From Lantana camara (lineage: Eukaryota; Streptophyta; Magnoliopsida; Lamiales; Verbenaceae), in contig CM074858.1 in NCBI GenBank assembly GCA_037501455.1, positions 86,712,501 through 86,776,500 on the forward strand: a stretch of 64,000 nucleotides of DNA, written 5' to 3'. Every line of letters begins with the position of its first letter. Position 1 is the first letter of the stretch. Below are positions 12,239-22,760 of the stretch, piece by piece. The position numbers and the translations under genes are program-made. The notes under the pieces are model-generated. The model had not been told where the DNA came from, searched no databases, and saw only the letters and a list, made by a program, of their open reading frames with translations.

Positions 12239-15200
12239 TTACACGTAGAACCTTCTAAGGTTATGTGCATTCCATGGCCTAGGAAGACGCTCGCCTTGCA
12301 AAGTTTCTAGCAAGTAGGTGTTATTCGCTCGTACTTGAATGACTTTGAAGGGGCCTTCCCAATTAGGGTCCAACTTGCCTACGTGTTTTGAGACTTCAAC
12401 TTTTTTGAGGACCAAGTCCCCTAGCTGGAAAGTCCTTTCTTTAACACGTTTATTGTACTGGCGAGCGACGGTTGCTTTGTATTTGTGAATACGTGCCCAC
12501 GCAGAGTCCCTCCTTTCATCCAGCAAATCTAACTCGAGCGCTCTATTGACGTCGTTGACTGTAGGCTCGAAATAGGCTACGCGTGCGGATTCTTGTGCAA
12601 TTTCCGCAGGTATCATGGCCTCAGAGCCGTACACGAGGGAATAAGGGGTTTCCCCCGTTGCCGCTCGCGGAGTAGTACGATAAGCCCACAGAGCTCCCTG
12701 AAGCTCTTCAGCCCATTCTCCTTTCTTACTCTCGAGCATCATTTTCAAATGCTGGAGTATGGTTCGGTTGGTTACTTCAGCCTGACCATTAGCTTGAGGG
12801 TGGCCCACGGAAGTGAATCGTTGCTCGATCCCTAATTCATAGCACCAATCCCTCGTGTCCGCAGCAATAAACTGGGAACCGTTATCTGAGATGAGCACCC
12901 TCGGGATGCCGTATCTGCAGATGATATTCTTCCAAATGAAATCTCTCACAACTTTGAACGTTATTTTGGCGACCGCTTCTGCTTCAGCCCACTTGGTGAA
13001 GTAATCCACAGCAAGTATTACGAACTTCTTTTGCCCGACCGCCATTGGGAGAGGTCCCACGATATCAATGCCCCACTGATCAAAAGGCCAGGAAACATCA
13101 ATAGGAATCATTTGAGCTGCCGGCAACTGGGGAGTGTTGGAGTGGAACTGGCACTTGGGACACTTCTTGGAATATTGAATGGCATCCTGCAATACCGAGG
13201 GCCAATAAAATCCACTCCTTAAAATTTTCTTCGCCAAGATTCGTCCGCCCGAGTGGTTTCCACAACTTCCACTGTGTACATGCTCTAAAACTTCTTTAGC
13301 TTGCGAGGGTCTTAAACATCGCATTGGTGGACCCTGGAAGGATCGTTTGAATAATCTGCCCTCGGTATCCAACGAGAAACGAGGGGCCTTACTTTTGATC
13401 TTCCGAGCCTCAACTTTGTCGCTCGGGCATGTTCCATCCCGGAGGAATCTGACAATCTCGTCAAGCCAGCAAGGCTCGGAGGGGTCAATCATGTGCACTT
13501 CTTTCGAGGGTTCGCCTTTACTTATCAGTGGTTCCTCTGTTCTCAGAAACGTAACTACGCGTTCATTGTGGCCGTCAAGAGCGGACGCAAACTTCGAGAG
13601 AGCGTCAGCGCGTTCGTTTTCTGCTCTCGGAACTTGCAAAAGATAGAATTCCTTGAACTTGGCTATCTCTTCCTTGGCGCTCGATAGATACCGTGCCATT
13701 GTGGCTTCTCGAGCCTCATAACTACCATCAATTTGACTCGCTATCAACTGCGAATCAACGTATGCTGTGACACGAGCGGCACCATTTTGGAGCGCAATCC
13801 TGAGCCCTTGGATGAGTGCCTCATATTCGGCTTCATTGTTGGTGACTTGAAACGCTAGCTTGATTGCGTAGTCAACTTCTGTTCCGAGGGGATCCCTGAG
13901 GGTCACCCCGGCACCGCCCCCTTGTGAGGTCGAGGAGCCATCCGTGTGCAAAAGCCATAAACCCTCGTCCTCCTGCGGCACAGTCTCCAAATTGAAACGT
14001 TCTACCAACAAATCTGCCACTGCCTGAGCCTGTATGGCTGTACGTGGCTCGAATGAGATATCAAATTGACTGAGTTCAATGGCCCATTTAATCAACCTTC
14101 CCGAAACATCCGGCTTGGATAGGACTTGCTTGAGTGGTTGATCTGTTAGCACTGTGATGGAGTGAGCTTGAAAATATGGCCTCAACCTTCTGGATGCGTT
14201 AATGAGCGCAAAGGCAAATTTCTCAATTTCCATGTATCTTTTCTCGGCCCCCTGTAGAGTTTTGCTCAGGTAATATACCGGCATATGCTTACGCTCGCGG
14301 ATGGCTACGAGGACAGCGCTCGTGGCTTCTAAAGAAACTGATAGATAGACAAACAGGTTTTCCCCCGGGACCGGTTTGGTCAGCAGAGGCGCGCTCGTCA
14401 AGTATTGTTTCATGCTCTGTAAGGCCTTTTCGCAGTCCTCGTTCCAGGAAAAGTTTCGAGCGTTGCGCAAAATTTTAAAGAAGGGTAAGTTCCGGTCCGC
14501 CGAGCGGGAGATGAACCTATTTAGTGAAATGATCTTTCCCACGAGCACCTGGACCTCTCTCAGGTTACGAGGGGAGGGTATGTCCAGGATGGCTCTAATC
14601 TTCTCGGGGTTTGCCTCTATGCCACGTTGACTAACCATGTATCCCAGGAACTTACCTCCTCGAACGCCAAAGGTGCATTTTGAGGGATTCAACTTCATTC
14701 CGTAGCGACGAAGGATGTCGAAAGTCTGCTTGAGATCTTCCAGATGAGAGTGTTGGCGCTCACTCTTGACTATCATATCATCCACATATACCTCCATAGA
14801 TTTTCCAATCTCGCGCTCGAACATCCTATTGACAAGGCGTTGATAAGTCGCTCCCGCGTTTTTGAGCCCGAAGGGCATGACTTTGAAACAGTAAACACCT
14901 AAATGCACAACAAACGCAGTCTTGGGGCGATCCTCGGGCGCCATGAAGATTTGATAATATCCTTGAAAGGCGTCCATCATACTCATTAGTTCACATCCGG
15001 CTGTAGAATCTACCAACTGATCGATCCTCGGTAGTGGGTAATGATCTTTTGGGCACGCTTTGTTAAGGTCTGTGAAGTCGTTGCACATGCGCCACTTATT
15101 GGCGCTCTTTGGAACGAGCACCACATTGCAGAGCCATTCCGGATATAAGGTCTCCTCAATATACTGAGCATCAAGCAATTTATTAACCTCTTCTTCGATG

Positions 15201-18200
15201 ACCCGTTTCCTGAATCCATGAACGTCCCTCTTCTTCTGTTTGATGGGCTTGAAGGTTGGATCCACGTTCAACCTGTGGACAATGACGCTCGGATCTATTC
15301 CGGTGAGGTCAGAAGCTTTCCACGCAAAAACGTCAAGATTCTCCCTTAGGAAGTCGATCATCAAAACTTGCGAGGGCCCATCCAGGCTCGAGCCAATCTG
15401 GGTTGTTTTATCTGGATTTCCAGGCTCCAATTCGACGGTCAAAAACTCCTCAGTGGGTTCAATCCGAACTTCCGGCCTCGGTGCTTCTAACGCTCGTTTC
15501 TTTCCAGTGAGAGTATTCTTGGGCTCATCACCCTCGTTTTCTGAGGAAGAACCGTCGACGGCCCCCGGCGGCCCACTCTCCGAGCACTGAACGTCTCCAG
15601 CTGTCTTCTTTTTATTCTTCTTTCGGTTCAGCTTGGCTCTTTTGCGCTCAGGGCCATCCTCATTTAACTCTGGGAAATCAACAGATTTCTTAGTAGACCC
15701 AGGTTGAATGGATTGTTTGGGCTTGTGGCTCCGAAGCGAAAGTATATAGCATTCCCAAGCTTCTTTGACGTTGCACAGAATTTCTCCGGTACCCTCGGGG
15801 GTTGGGAACTTGACCTTTTGATGATAGGTGGAAATTACAGCCTTGAAATCCACGAGGGCTGGGCGCCCAATGATGATGTTGTAAGGAAGATCCACCTCGA
15901 CGATGGTGTAGAGGACGCTCAGAGTTTTTCGCTGTGGGGCGCGACCAAAAGAGGTGGCCAAGCGAATTTGTCCGCGAGGGACGATCTCAGAGCCTCCAAA
16001 CCCTACGAGGGCAGTTCTGAGAGGCTCGAGGGGGATGTTTGTTATATTCATTTGTTGAAACGTTGAGTAAGGGAGAACGTTCACAGAGCTTCCACTATCG
16101 AATAAAACCCTCTTTACAGTGTGGTTATGAACGTCTAAACTAACCACCATGGGACATTCAGAGGTTTTTCCTATCCCATGGGGTGTTACAATGTGTTCAA
16201 GATCTTTCTCTGTAAACCCTATAACATCATCCTCTTTTGAGCGTGGTGAGCTGTCCACGGAGAGCACTGAGCGAGGGAGTGCCGGCCTTTGATTATAGCT
16301 CCGTACGTGGCGGCGGCGGGAAGCATTGGAGTCGCCTCCCGAGGGGCCTCCCGCAATCATGTGAATGACCGCAAAGGGTTGATTTTCCATGTCTACCCCT
16401 TTCCCTTTATTGCGGTCGCTGGTCTCTGGGCACTGGCGACGAGGACTTCGGGAGCGTGAGCGGCTTCTTCTTCTTTCGAGCGCTTGGCAATGCTCATCGT
16501 ACCCCTCTAGTACTTTCACAAATTCTTTGAGATGCCCCCCGGCGATCAACCGCTGAATTTCTTTCTCCAGGTGGCGGCATTCATTAGTATCATGCCCCTT
16601 CTGCTTGTGGAAAGCGCAGTATTTTCCCGAGCGTTTCTGCGCCTCGGTCTCTCTTAGCTTGGGCGGCCTTTTAAACAGCTTCTGGTCCGCCAGAGAATAT
16701 ACTTCGGCAATTGGGCGATTGAGGGGGACCCGCTCGAGCCTCCGCGGGGGAGAGGAATGACGACGAGCGGGGATCGGGCTGCGGCGGTGACTCCTGTTGG
16801 GTTCCACTCTGTCCTCGGGGTTTCTGATGGGGCGAGGGGCATTCGCCATCTTCCGCTCCCTCGCTATATACATATCCTCGAGGGTAAAGAAAGAGTCTGC
16901 AATCTCCCGAATTTCCATCAACGAGCGCGGCTTTTTCTTGGCCACTTCCTCCACAAACTCTTTGCTGACGTAATGCTTCATGTTGATGGCACCGAACAGC
17001 ACGTGCCTCAAAAAGTCCATCGAGGGTTTTTCTACCAGCAAAATCTCTTTGTTGAACCTCCCCATGAAGGATCGAAGAGTCTCGCTCGGCCCTTGGACCA
17101 GGCTGTAAAGAGCGGTCGCAGCCGGGGCCGGTGCTTTCAGCGAACTGAAGTGGCTGACAAAAGCATCCGTCAGGTCATAGTACCCTCGGATTGAGCGTGG
17201 GGGGAGCTTTTTGTACCATTCTTGGGCCATTCCTGTGAGGGAGGTGACAAACACCTTGGCCCAGTAGTTGTCTGGATGGTCGTAGAGGTGCATCAGGTGC
17301 ACGAAATGGTCCAGATGCTCGGATGGATCCGTAGTTCCATCGTATCTGTTGACTGATGAGGGAATTTTACCCTTCCCTGCGCGGGTCATTAGGACTTCCT
17401 CGACGAGAGGGGAATCGCCTGCCATGATCCGATAATCTCGCTCGTCGGGGTCTTCATAGCTGGCTTCTCTCCTTCGGTGGGAAACGGGGCTACGTGGTCG
17501 TCGAACGTCTCTGGCCTTGGACCTCTCGTCCCCCTCACGGGGGGCGTGAGACCGTGCTCGAGAGAGCTGCTCTACCACGTTTTGTAGCCCTCGAATTTGG
17601 TCTTGCACCGCTGCTAGCTGAGGGTCACCGACATTTCTGCGGTTTTCCCTCCTGGTGGCCCTTGACTGGACCTCTTCATCATTTCCGGCCACCTCATTTC
17701 GAGGAGCCCTATCATCTCCATCAACGGGCCGTTCTTGCTGGACCCTCGGTGGGGCTTGATTTTCTTGATTCGGAGCAGGTGGGGGAGGTTGCTGTGCCCG
17801 TAGAGCATTTTGGGCCATTGTCAAAGGATGTGCAGGGAGCCCGCCCAAGGGTGGGGCTATCCGAGCGCCAGCGTATGAAGGGAAATAAGCCATAGTGAAA
17901 TGCTCCCAGGCATTCTGTACAGCTTGGCTCTCGCACTGCGCGTACAACGCCTGAAGTTGTTGTGTAGTGAGTTGGGGCATCTCCACCCCCTGTATTTCTC
18001 TTGGCACTGCCAGGGGAAGGTTCAGTGTCCCCACTTGATATGGAGGGACCAAAGGTATCATTCCCGGCGTTGTTCCAGGCATTACTCCGGGCTGCGTGAG
18101 CGCGTATCCTGGCGGCGGCATGGCCATAGGATATACACCGAGATGGGAGGCAGGGACACTTGGAGCGAAAGTTGGGGGGGGAGGATTGGAACCTGATCCT

Positions 18201-18361
18201 CCCGTTTCGTTTCCAGTTGGGAGGGGTGCAGTGGCGTCAACGTTTCCGGCCACAAGGGGCGGTGCCCCTCCGGCGAGAGCAGGGCTCTCAGCGTTTTCTC
18301 CATTGGGGGGAGGAAGACCCCCCCTGTTCCCTAGAGTTCCAGATCTTGTGGCAGTAACCAT
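12239..18361 (-). CDS. gag-pol: Gag-pol polyprotein of element A (single ORF, Tat lineage, 2040 aa)
   Basis: One uninterrupted frame encodes gag, protease, reverse transcriptase, two RNase H domains and integrase. Residues 1-320 are Pro/Gly- and Arg-rich. The gag core is about 330-520, with a zinc-knuckle-like CAFHKQKGHDTNEC at about 580-597. The protease motif LFDSGSSVNVLP is near 754. The reverse transcriptase motif YVDDM is near 1190. The first RNase H (about 1330-1450) has lost its catalytic aspartate (FVYLSVS in place of a YTDAS-type motif). A second one from about 1474 keeps TDGSS, NNEAEYEAL, YVDSQL and RADALSK. Integrase has the zinc-binding H-H-CPKC region (about 1700-1740) and D, D and E in GIDIVGP, ISDNGSQF and GQAEVTNRT (about 1767, 1827, 1862). 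The ATG lies about 100 nt after the 5' LTR. No chromodomain is seen. The dual RNase H supports the Tat/Ogre group. Confidence 0.95.
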   Translation of the reverse strand: MVTATRSGTLGNRGGLPPPNGENAESPALAGGAPPLVAGNVDATAPLPTGNETGGSGSNPPPPTFAPSVPASHLGVYPMAMPPPGYALTQPGVMPGTTPGMIPLVPPYQVGTLNLPLAVPREIQGVEMPQLTTQQLQALYAQCESQAVQNAWEHFTMAYFPSYAGARIAPPLGGLPAHPLTMAQNALRAQQPPPPAPNQENQAPPRVQQERPVDGDDRAPRNEVAGNDEEVQSRATRRENRRNVGDPQLAAVQDQIRGLQNVVEQLSRARSHAPREGDERSKARDVRRPRSPVSHRRREASYEDPDERDYRIMAGDSPLVEEVLMTRAGKGKIPSSVNRYDGTTDPSEHLDHFVHLMHLYDHPDNYWAKVFVTSLTGMAQEWYKKLPPRSIRGYYDLTDAFVSHFSSLKAPAPAATALYSLVQGPSETLRSFMGRFNKEILLVEKPSMDFLRHVLFGAINMKHYVSKEFVEEVAKKKPRSLMEIREIADSFFTLEDMYIARERKMANAPRPIRNPEDRVEPNRSHRRSPIPARRHSSPPRRLERVPLNRPIAEVYSLADQKLFKRPPKLRETEAQKRSGKYCAFHKQKGHDTNECRHLEKEIQRLIAGGHLKEFVKVLEGYDEHCQALERRRSRSRSRSPRRQCPETSDRNKGKGVDMENQPFAVIHMIAGGPSGGDSNASRRRHVRSYNQRPALPRSVLSVDSSPRSKEDDVIGFTEKDLEHIVTPHGIGKTSECPMVVSLDVHNHTVKRVLFDSGSSVNVLPYSTFQQMNITNIPLEPLRTALVGFGGSEIVPRGQIRLATSFGRAPQRKTLSVLYTIVEVDLPYNIIIGRPALVDFKAVISTYHQKVKFPTPEGTGEILCNVKEAWECYILSLRSHKPKQSIQPGSTKKSVDFPELNEDGPERKRAKLNRKKNKKKTAGDVQCSESGPPGAVDGSSSENEGDEPKNTLTGKKRALEAPRPEVRIEPTEEFLTVELEPGNPDKTTQIGSSLDGPSQVLMIDFLRENLDVFAWKASDLTGIDPSVIVHRLNVDPTFKPIKQKKRDVHGFRKRVIEEEVNKLLDAQYIEETLYPEWLCNVVLVPKSANKWRMCNDFTDLNKACPKDHYPLPRIDQLVDSTAGCELMSMMDAFQGYYQIFMAPEDRPKTAFVVHLGVYCFKVMPFGLKNAGATYQRLVNRMFEREIGKSMEVYVDDMIVKSERQHSHLEDLKQTFDILRRYGMKLNPSKCTFGVRGGKFLGYMVSQRGIEANPEKIRAILDIPSPRNLREVQVLVGKIISLNRFISRSADRNLPFFKILRNARNFSWNEDCEKALQSMKQYLTSAPLLTKPVPGENLFVYLSVSLEATSAVLVAIRERKHMPVYYLSKTLQGAEKRYMEIEKFAFALINASRRLRPYFQAHSITVLTDQPLKQVLSKPDVSGRLIKWAIELSQFDISFEPRTAIQAQAVADLLVERFNLETVPQEDEGLWLLHTDGSSTSQGGGAGVTLRDPLGTEVDYAIKLAFQVTNNEAEYEALIQGLRIALQNGAARVTAYVDSQLIASQIDGSYEAREATMARYLSSAKEEIAKFKEFYLLQVPRAENERADALSKFASALDGHNERVVTFLRTEEPLISKGEPSKEVHMIDPSEPCWLDEIVRFLRDGTCPSDKVEARKIKSKAPRFSLDTEGRLFKRSFQGPPMRCLRPSQAKEVLEHVHSGSCGNHSGGRILAKKILRSGFYWPSVLQDAIQYSKKCPKCQFHSNTPQLPAAQMIPIDVSWPFDQWGIDIVGPLPMAVGQKKFVILAVDYFTKWAEAEAVAKITFKVVRDFIWKNIICRYGIPRVLISDNGSQFIAADTRDWCYELGIEQRFTSVGHPQANGQAEVTNRTILQHLKMMLESKKGEWAEELQGALWAYRTTPRAATGETPYSLVYGSEAMIPAEIAQESARVAYFEPTVNDVNRALELDLLDERRDSAWARIHKYKATVARQYNKRVKERTFQLGDLVLKKVEVSKHVGKLDPNWEGPFKVIQVRANNTYLLETLQGERLPRPWNAHNLRRFYV

Positions 18362-18440
18362 GATTCAAGACTTAGGTGTTACTCTTCAACTAGCTTTCAG
18401 AGGAAGAAAATGGCAATACCAAAGAAGTTGGTGATGGTTT

Positions 18441-18456
18441 CCCACAGACGGCGCCA
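18441..18456 (-). other. Primer binding site of element A
   Basis: The minus strand reads TGGCGCCGTCTGTGGG four bases inside the 5' LTR. The TGGCGCC start fits a tRNA 3' end of GGCGCCA type. I cannot assign the donor tRNA with certainty; the match to tRNA-Asp seems to stop after the first nine bases. Confidence 0.85.
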
Positions 18457-18460
18457 AAAA

Positions 18461-19305
18461 TGATGGTGCAAAGAATCTGGGTTTCCTAATGCAACAACAC
18501 TTTAGAATTTGTTTGAAAAGGGAAAGACCATCACAGGCGTGAGAGCCTCAGGATCTGGGTTTCCTTTTGAGCGTGGGTTCTTCCAGCTAGGATAACACCA
18601 AGTATGCAAGCTTCAAAGGTAGTGTTACTGTGGCGAAATGAAAAGCTTGGGAAGATCAACGAGAAAATGCCCAGAACAGTGTGAGTGGTTTAGTATGCAG
18701 ATCATCACTTGGGAGAAAATGCATGACTTCTCTCTTATTTATATGTTAGGGACGGGGGTAAATGGGTAAATTGACCATGTGGTCCCAAACCTGTGTTGCC
18801 CTAACACGCGTCAGACTTTGGTGGAGTGAGAATGACATCCCTGAAAAGGGTGACGGCGTGTCAGGTGCGCGGGGCACAGTACTTTTGTGTCAGAGGTTGT
18901 TGACGAGGGTTACGCGGGGGATGGGCCTAGGATTCTTTCTGCCGAGGTTCGGATCCAACGAAACGGGGCATGGTCATGCCCGAACGCTGGTGACGCTCGA
19001 AGAGTGCATGGATGGCCTCCCCGCGACATATGACCCTTGAGCGTCGGAATCCCGAGCGTATTAGTGGGGCCCTCATGTGGGTGCTTCCCTGTGAAGGATA
19101 ACCCTGAGGGCCGCTATCCGAGCGTCAAACCCATTGGTTAGGGCCCTTGGTCCGAATGGTCATCCGCTGACTGATGGATGACATTAGCTGGCAATTGAGC
19201 GGCGTGAAGGCCCATGAGCCCACCAAGGCGAGCGTCAGGGTATTAGTCAGCGGTGTGCTGCCACGTGGACGGCTCTGATTCGAGAGTGATTTTCAGGCCT
19301 CATCA
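18461..19305 (-). repeat. 5' LTR of element A
   Basis: 845 bp, TG...CA on both strands, next to the primer binding site. It differs from the other LTR by one base. Confidence 0.95.
18734..18743 (-). promoter_or_regulatory. Putative TATA box in 5' LTR of element A
   Basis: The minus strand reads TATAAATAAG about 270 nt before the LTR end, a plausible U3 promoter for the genomic transcript starting near 18700-18710. The antisense gene carries the same 10-mer in its own TATA box at 8039-8048. Confidence 0.55.
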
Positions 19306-19310
19306 CCTAG
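19306..19310. repeat. Target site duplication of element A, right copy
   Basis: CCTAG, identical to 6890-6894. Confidence 0.95.
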
Positions 19311-19668
19311 GTTTAGTTGGTGCTCAATTGGAGTCCAATTAAAAGTTCAATTGAGTCCAAGGATTTATATAATATCAAATAAGTACATAATCAAAACAAA
19401 ATATTAATTAGCGAATATATAAGTAACAACTAAATTTAAATAACATAGTCACAGATCACATAATTCATGTAGAGCACGTAATGGTAATTAATTCAAGAAT
19501 ATCCAAGTGGCACTTAAAGCACATAAAAATCACATAGTAGCAACTAATTCAACAAATTAATAAATTAAATAATCACTTAGCAATTAAAACACATATAAGT
19601 CACACAACTCTCGGTCTAAACCCACTCGTGACGTCATACCTGTACGGCCAAAAAGTCGGGGCGTTACA
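19311..19668 (-). repeat. LTR H, right part ending in the LTR start
   Basis: Continues LTR H beyond element A. On the minus strand it begins at 19668 with TGTAACGCCCCGAC and has GGTATGACGTCAC about 25 bp in; the same layout (TGTGACACCCC...GGTATGACGTCAT) is found in LTR K. The five bases to the right, GGTAA (19669-19673), would be one target duplication; the partner is outside the window. Confidence 0.65.
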
Positions 19669-19772
19669 GGTAAGGCTATGTTTGATGAGCTTTCAGAGAG
19701 ACAGAAGTAGATTTTAGCTCGGATTCCTTATAGGCCGGATAACGAATTTGGGATTCTCCGCAGTGCCGTGCC
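19669..19772 (+). pseudogene. Fragment of Athila-like internal ORF, upstream part
   Basis: In the frame that continues after solo LTR F1, this reads AMFDELSERQ, a stop (TAG at 19708-19710), then ILARIPYRPDNEFGILRSA. I do not recognise the protein. The frame joins that of 21725-21947 across the F1 target duplication, which shows it was one coding stretch. Confidence 0.5.
19768..19772. repeat. Target site duplication of solo LTR F1, left copy
   Basis: GTGCC here and at 21720-21724. Confidence 0.9.
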
Positions 19773-21719
19773 TGTTGGAAAATACGAATCAGAAAGCAGC
19801 GGAATTTAAAAAATTTTCCCAACAAAAGGATCTTGGACTCACAATCGTGTATCCAAATTCGTAGAGTTAAGAAACTTACTTTTCTTTTATTCTTTCTTGA
19901 AGCGTTTCAAGCCACCCAAGAACGCTCTTCTCGCGGCTTGATCCCCTCTCCTTGGTAAAGCTCGAATCTTCAAACTTCTAACTTGAAGCTCTCTAGAGAT
20001 AGTCCACCAACTTGATCACAATCTAACTAGTAAGGATGTTAGTTCTCTAGTTAGTGTTTAGGCTTAACCTAGGGTTTCGTTTATCTTGGAGAAAGGAGGG
20101 TGTTCAACACATGAACCAAAAGAATTGCCAATTTGCTCTAAGGGGAGCTCGAGCTCCCCTATTTATAATGAGGGGAGGACCAAAAATCCTAGTCCTTTAT
20201 GGGCTAGGATTTTGGTCTCTCTCTCTCTCTCCTATTACTTGATCATCAAGTAACTTTGACTTTGACTTTGAATTCTAATTCAAATCAACTTTCAAGAGAG
20301 CTAAAAATATCCAAACTATTTTTGGATAATTTTATACTTTATTTATTTTAAATAAATAACTTATTTTATCTAATTAATTAATTCATAATTAATTAACTAG
20401 ATTATTTTTCTCCAAAATAAGACTTTCTTTTTAATTCAAAATTAAACCAAAGTCTATTAAATAATTAACACATTTAATTATTTAATATCCAAATAATTAT
20501 TCACGCACATGCGCACGTGTCCATGAAGGACACGTGTCACGCACGTGACCCACACGTGTGATTTCACACGTGTGGAACCCTTTGGCCCGATTAACTCGTT
20601 TAATCATTTTAAAGCCTCAACTCATGTAACCAAGTTGTTGTGTGTGACCCTCTAGGTTCTCAATTCAATTAGCAATGACCCTAATTAATTAATTCACTAA
20701 TTAATTAATCGGTCCATAGATTAAACGACCATAGTCTAGCAATAGGTGTTTAACCCCTAGCTGAATTGGAATGTTCGGATTCGACAGAACCTTTAAGTCA
20801 TTGATTCATGTGAGATACAATCCTCCTACTTACTATCTCTCAACCAAGATCTAGGGCAAGAGAATAATCAGAACCCTAATAATCCGGTCTTAAAGCTAAG
20901 TGCATTTCATATCCATTTGATCTCAATCCAAGAAACCCTTTTCTTGATGTCTTGATCTACTGCCTTGGCCAAGGACTCCATATGGCATATGAATGACTTA
21001 CACAATAAGAGATCACCTTGCAAATGCAAGTGTAGGTCCTTTCTTGATTCTCATTCACTTTCATGAATCACTTGTGCAGCCCCAACATAAGCCTTGAATC
21101 AGTTGTCTAAGGCGACACCCTTTAAAGCTTATCCCTAAGACTACAGAGTTAACTCATAAAGTGACAAGGAACCTCAAGTCTAAGGATCAATTAATCACAT
21201 CAATGACTCGTGAGATATTTCCTAATTTGGAAGTTTCTGTTTCCTGAAACAGAAACTTTCTTTCCCATTTAGGAATGTTCTCACACGGGGCACCTCAGTG
21301 AACTTACTTATTAAAGTAACCACCCTCATGTATCACGCACGTATCAACTATACACTTTGCACCTCTATGAAACAAGGTAGTCCTTCTTAAGGGCGTGATC
21401 CCACAAGCAAGCCTTAGAGGAGTCAGGTTGACACTCCCACTGTCTATAGGACTCATCGGCTTGGAGTATTTTACTAATCATGACTTATGTGATATAGGGC
21501 TCGTTTCATGAACCATTTCACCTAAATGGTAGAGTCCTAAAGTCATCAGGATTAGGGGAGTTCTCATACATGCACAGATAAAGTAAACGCATACCAAACA
21601 AGAGCATATAAAGAAGTGTTGCCTCAATTCGTTATTTCATTCAAAGATCGTCTGTGATTACAATAAGGAAAAGTACAAAGCGGATATACAACCGGCTTTC
21701 TAGGGCACTATTCCTAACA
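19773..21719 (-). repeat. Solo LTR F1 (probable Copia-type)
   Basis: A 1947-bp sequence with TGTTGG...CCTAACA ends and a 5-bp duplication (GTGCC) but no internal region, so a solo LTR. On the minus strand it begins TGTTAGGAATAGTGCCCTAG, a start I associate with plant Copia LTRs. It resembles the first 435 bp of the F2 LTR at 26912. It was inserted into the coding fragment of element I. Five CACGTG motifs are clustered at 20514-20572. Confidence 0.85.
20514..20572. promoter_or_regulatory. Cluster of five CACGTG (G-box) motifs in solo LTR F1
   Basis: CACGTG occurs at 20514, 20531, 20542, 20553 and 20567, within 59 bp. The G-box is a well-known plant bZIP/bHLH binding site. Function here is inferred. 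Confidence 0.6.
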
Positions 21720-21947
21720 GTGCCTATTGTTGATGAGGCTAGTGATGGAGCTCCTGTTACTGTGAGAGGCTTGCGTGCAGAGTTGGCAGGATTAAGGGCT
21801 GATTTGACCACCGTGATCGCAAGAGTTGAAGATTTAGCGCATTATGTAGATGAGCGATTCGATGCATGGGAGGCTCGGTTAGAGGCTAAGTTCGAAGGGT
21901 TCTGTGCTCGTGTTGATCAGTACTTTAGAGGACCCCCGTCACCCTGA
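21720..21947 (+). pseudogene. Fragment of Athila-like internal ORF, C-terminal end
   Basis: After the F1 target duplication the frame continues for 75 codons to a stop at 21945-21947. It is rich in Glu/Asp, Arg and Leu with a heptad-like pattern (LRAELAGLRADLTTVIARVE), suggesting a coiled coil near the C-terminus, then ends GPPSP. Because an LTR interrupts it and its upstream part has a TAG codon, it is a broken remnant. I do not know which Athila ORF it belongs to. Confidence 0.5.
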
Positions 21948-22760
21948 TTCTGTTATTTTATTTTTCTCCCCTGATTTCTAGACACTATTTCTATGCATAT
22001 TCATTGGTATGTTTGGATATTTTTGCTACACTTAGATTTTTGCATATGTTTGAACTCGTGATTTTTGTTTATGCAATGTGCCCTTCTTTCTCTTGAAATT
22101 TGGGACTTGTGTGTAAATTGTTGGATGCATGTTGATTGTCAATTGCCTTGCATTTGATCCGTGTTTTCTAGTCACTTGTTCAGGTTTTGGAAGCTTTACT
22201 AGCACGTTGCTGGTTCTTCAGTTGATCAGGGAGTTTTCTTGAACTTTACCTCTTTGGTTTGCATGAGGACATTGCAAAGTTTAAGTGTGGGGGAGGAGTG
22301 CATGTTTGTTTTGAGTTATATTGAATATTTGCATGATTAGATGTGTATTACACTTGTATTTGCTAAAAACAAAGTAATTTTGAATTTTTTTGAAAATTTT
22401 CCCTCGTTTTGAACTTTTTTTTTCTTTGAAGTTTGATTGTTGAGCTTTTGCTAGAATAAGTTAGGCTTTTCGAATTGAGGAAAATTGCATGAGATTTGAT
22501 GATTTAGTGTGTAAGTATGCCCTTATATCTTGAACACTTTTGAATGTGATAATGTACTTTGCTTAGAAAGATGAATTGATGATTTTCGAATGAGTCTAAG
22601 AGGTGATTAGGATACATTTTAGTCCTATTGAGGCAAAATTTTGAGTTAATGAGAGATTAAGGAAGTGAAGTAGGCATTCGTTGTTGGAGGATTATAAGCT
22701 TTTCTTTTTAGTCGTTTTTCACTAAATAACGTTATCTTATTGACCCCGCTGAGCCTAATT

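Larger units (their letters stand above)
6895..19305 (-). mobile_element. Complete Tat-lineage Ty3/gypsy retrotransposon A with antisense gene
   Basis: A 12,411-bp element on the minus strand, bounded by two 845-bp LTRs and the 5-bp duplication CCTAG. From 5' to 3' on the minus strand: LTR (19305-18461), primer binding site, gag-pol ORF (18361-12239), about 1 kb of spacer, a three-exon gene on the opposite strand (8332-11197), polypurine tract (7755-7740), LTR (7739-6895). The LTRs differ at a single base by eye (T at about 7019 versus C at 18585), gag-pol has no stop, and the antisense gene is intact, so insertion is very recent and the copy may be functional. Dual RNase H domains plus an antisense ORF downstream of integrase are known for the Tat/Retand/Grande group. 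It is inserted in LTR H. Confidence 0.93.
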
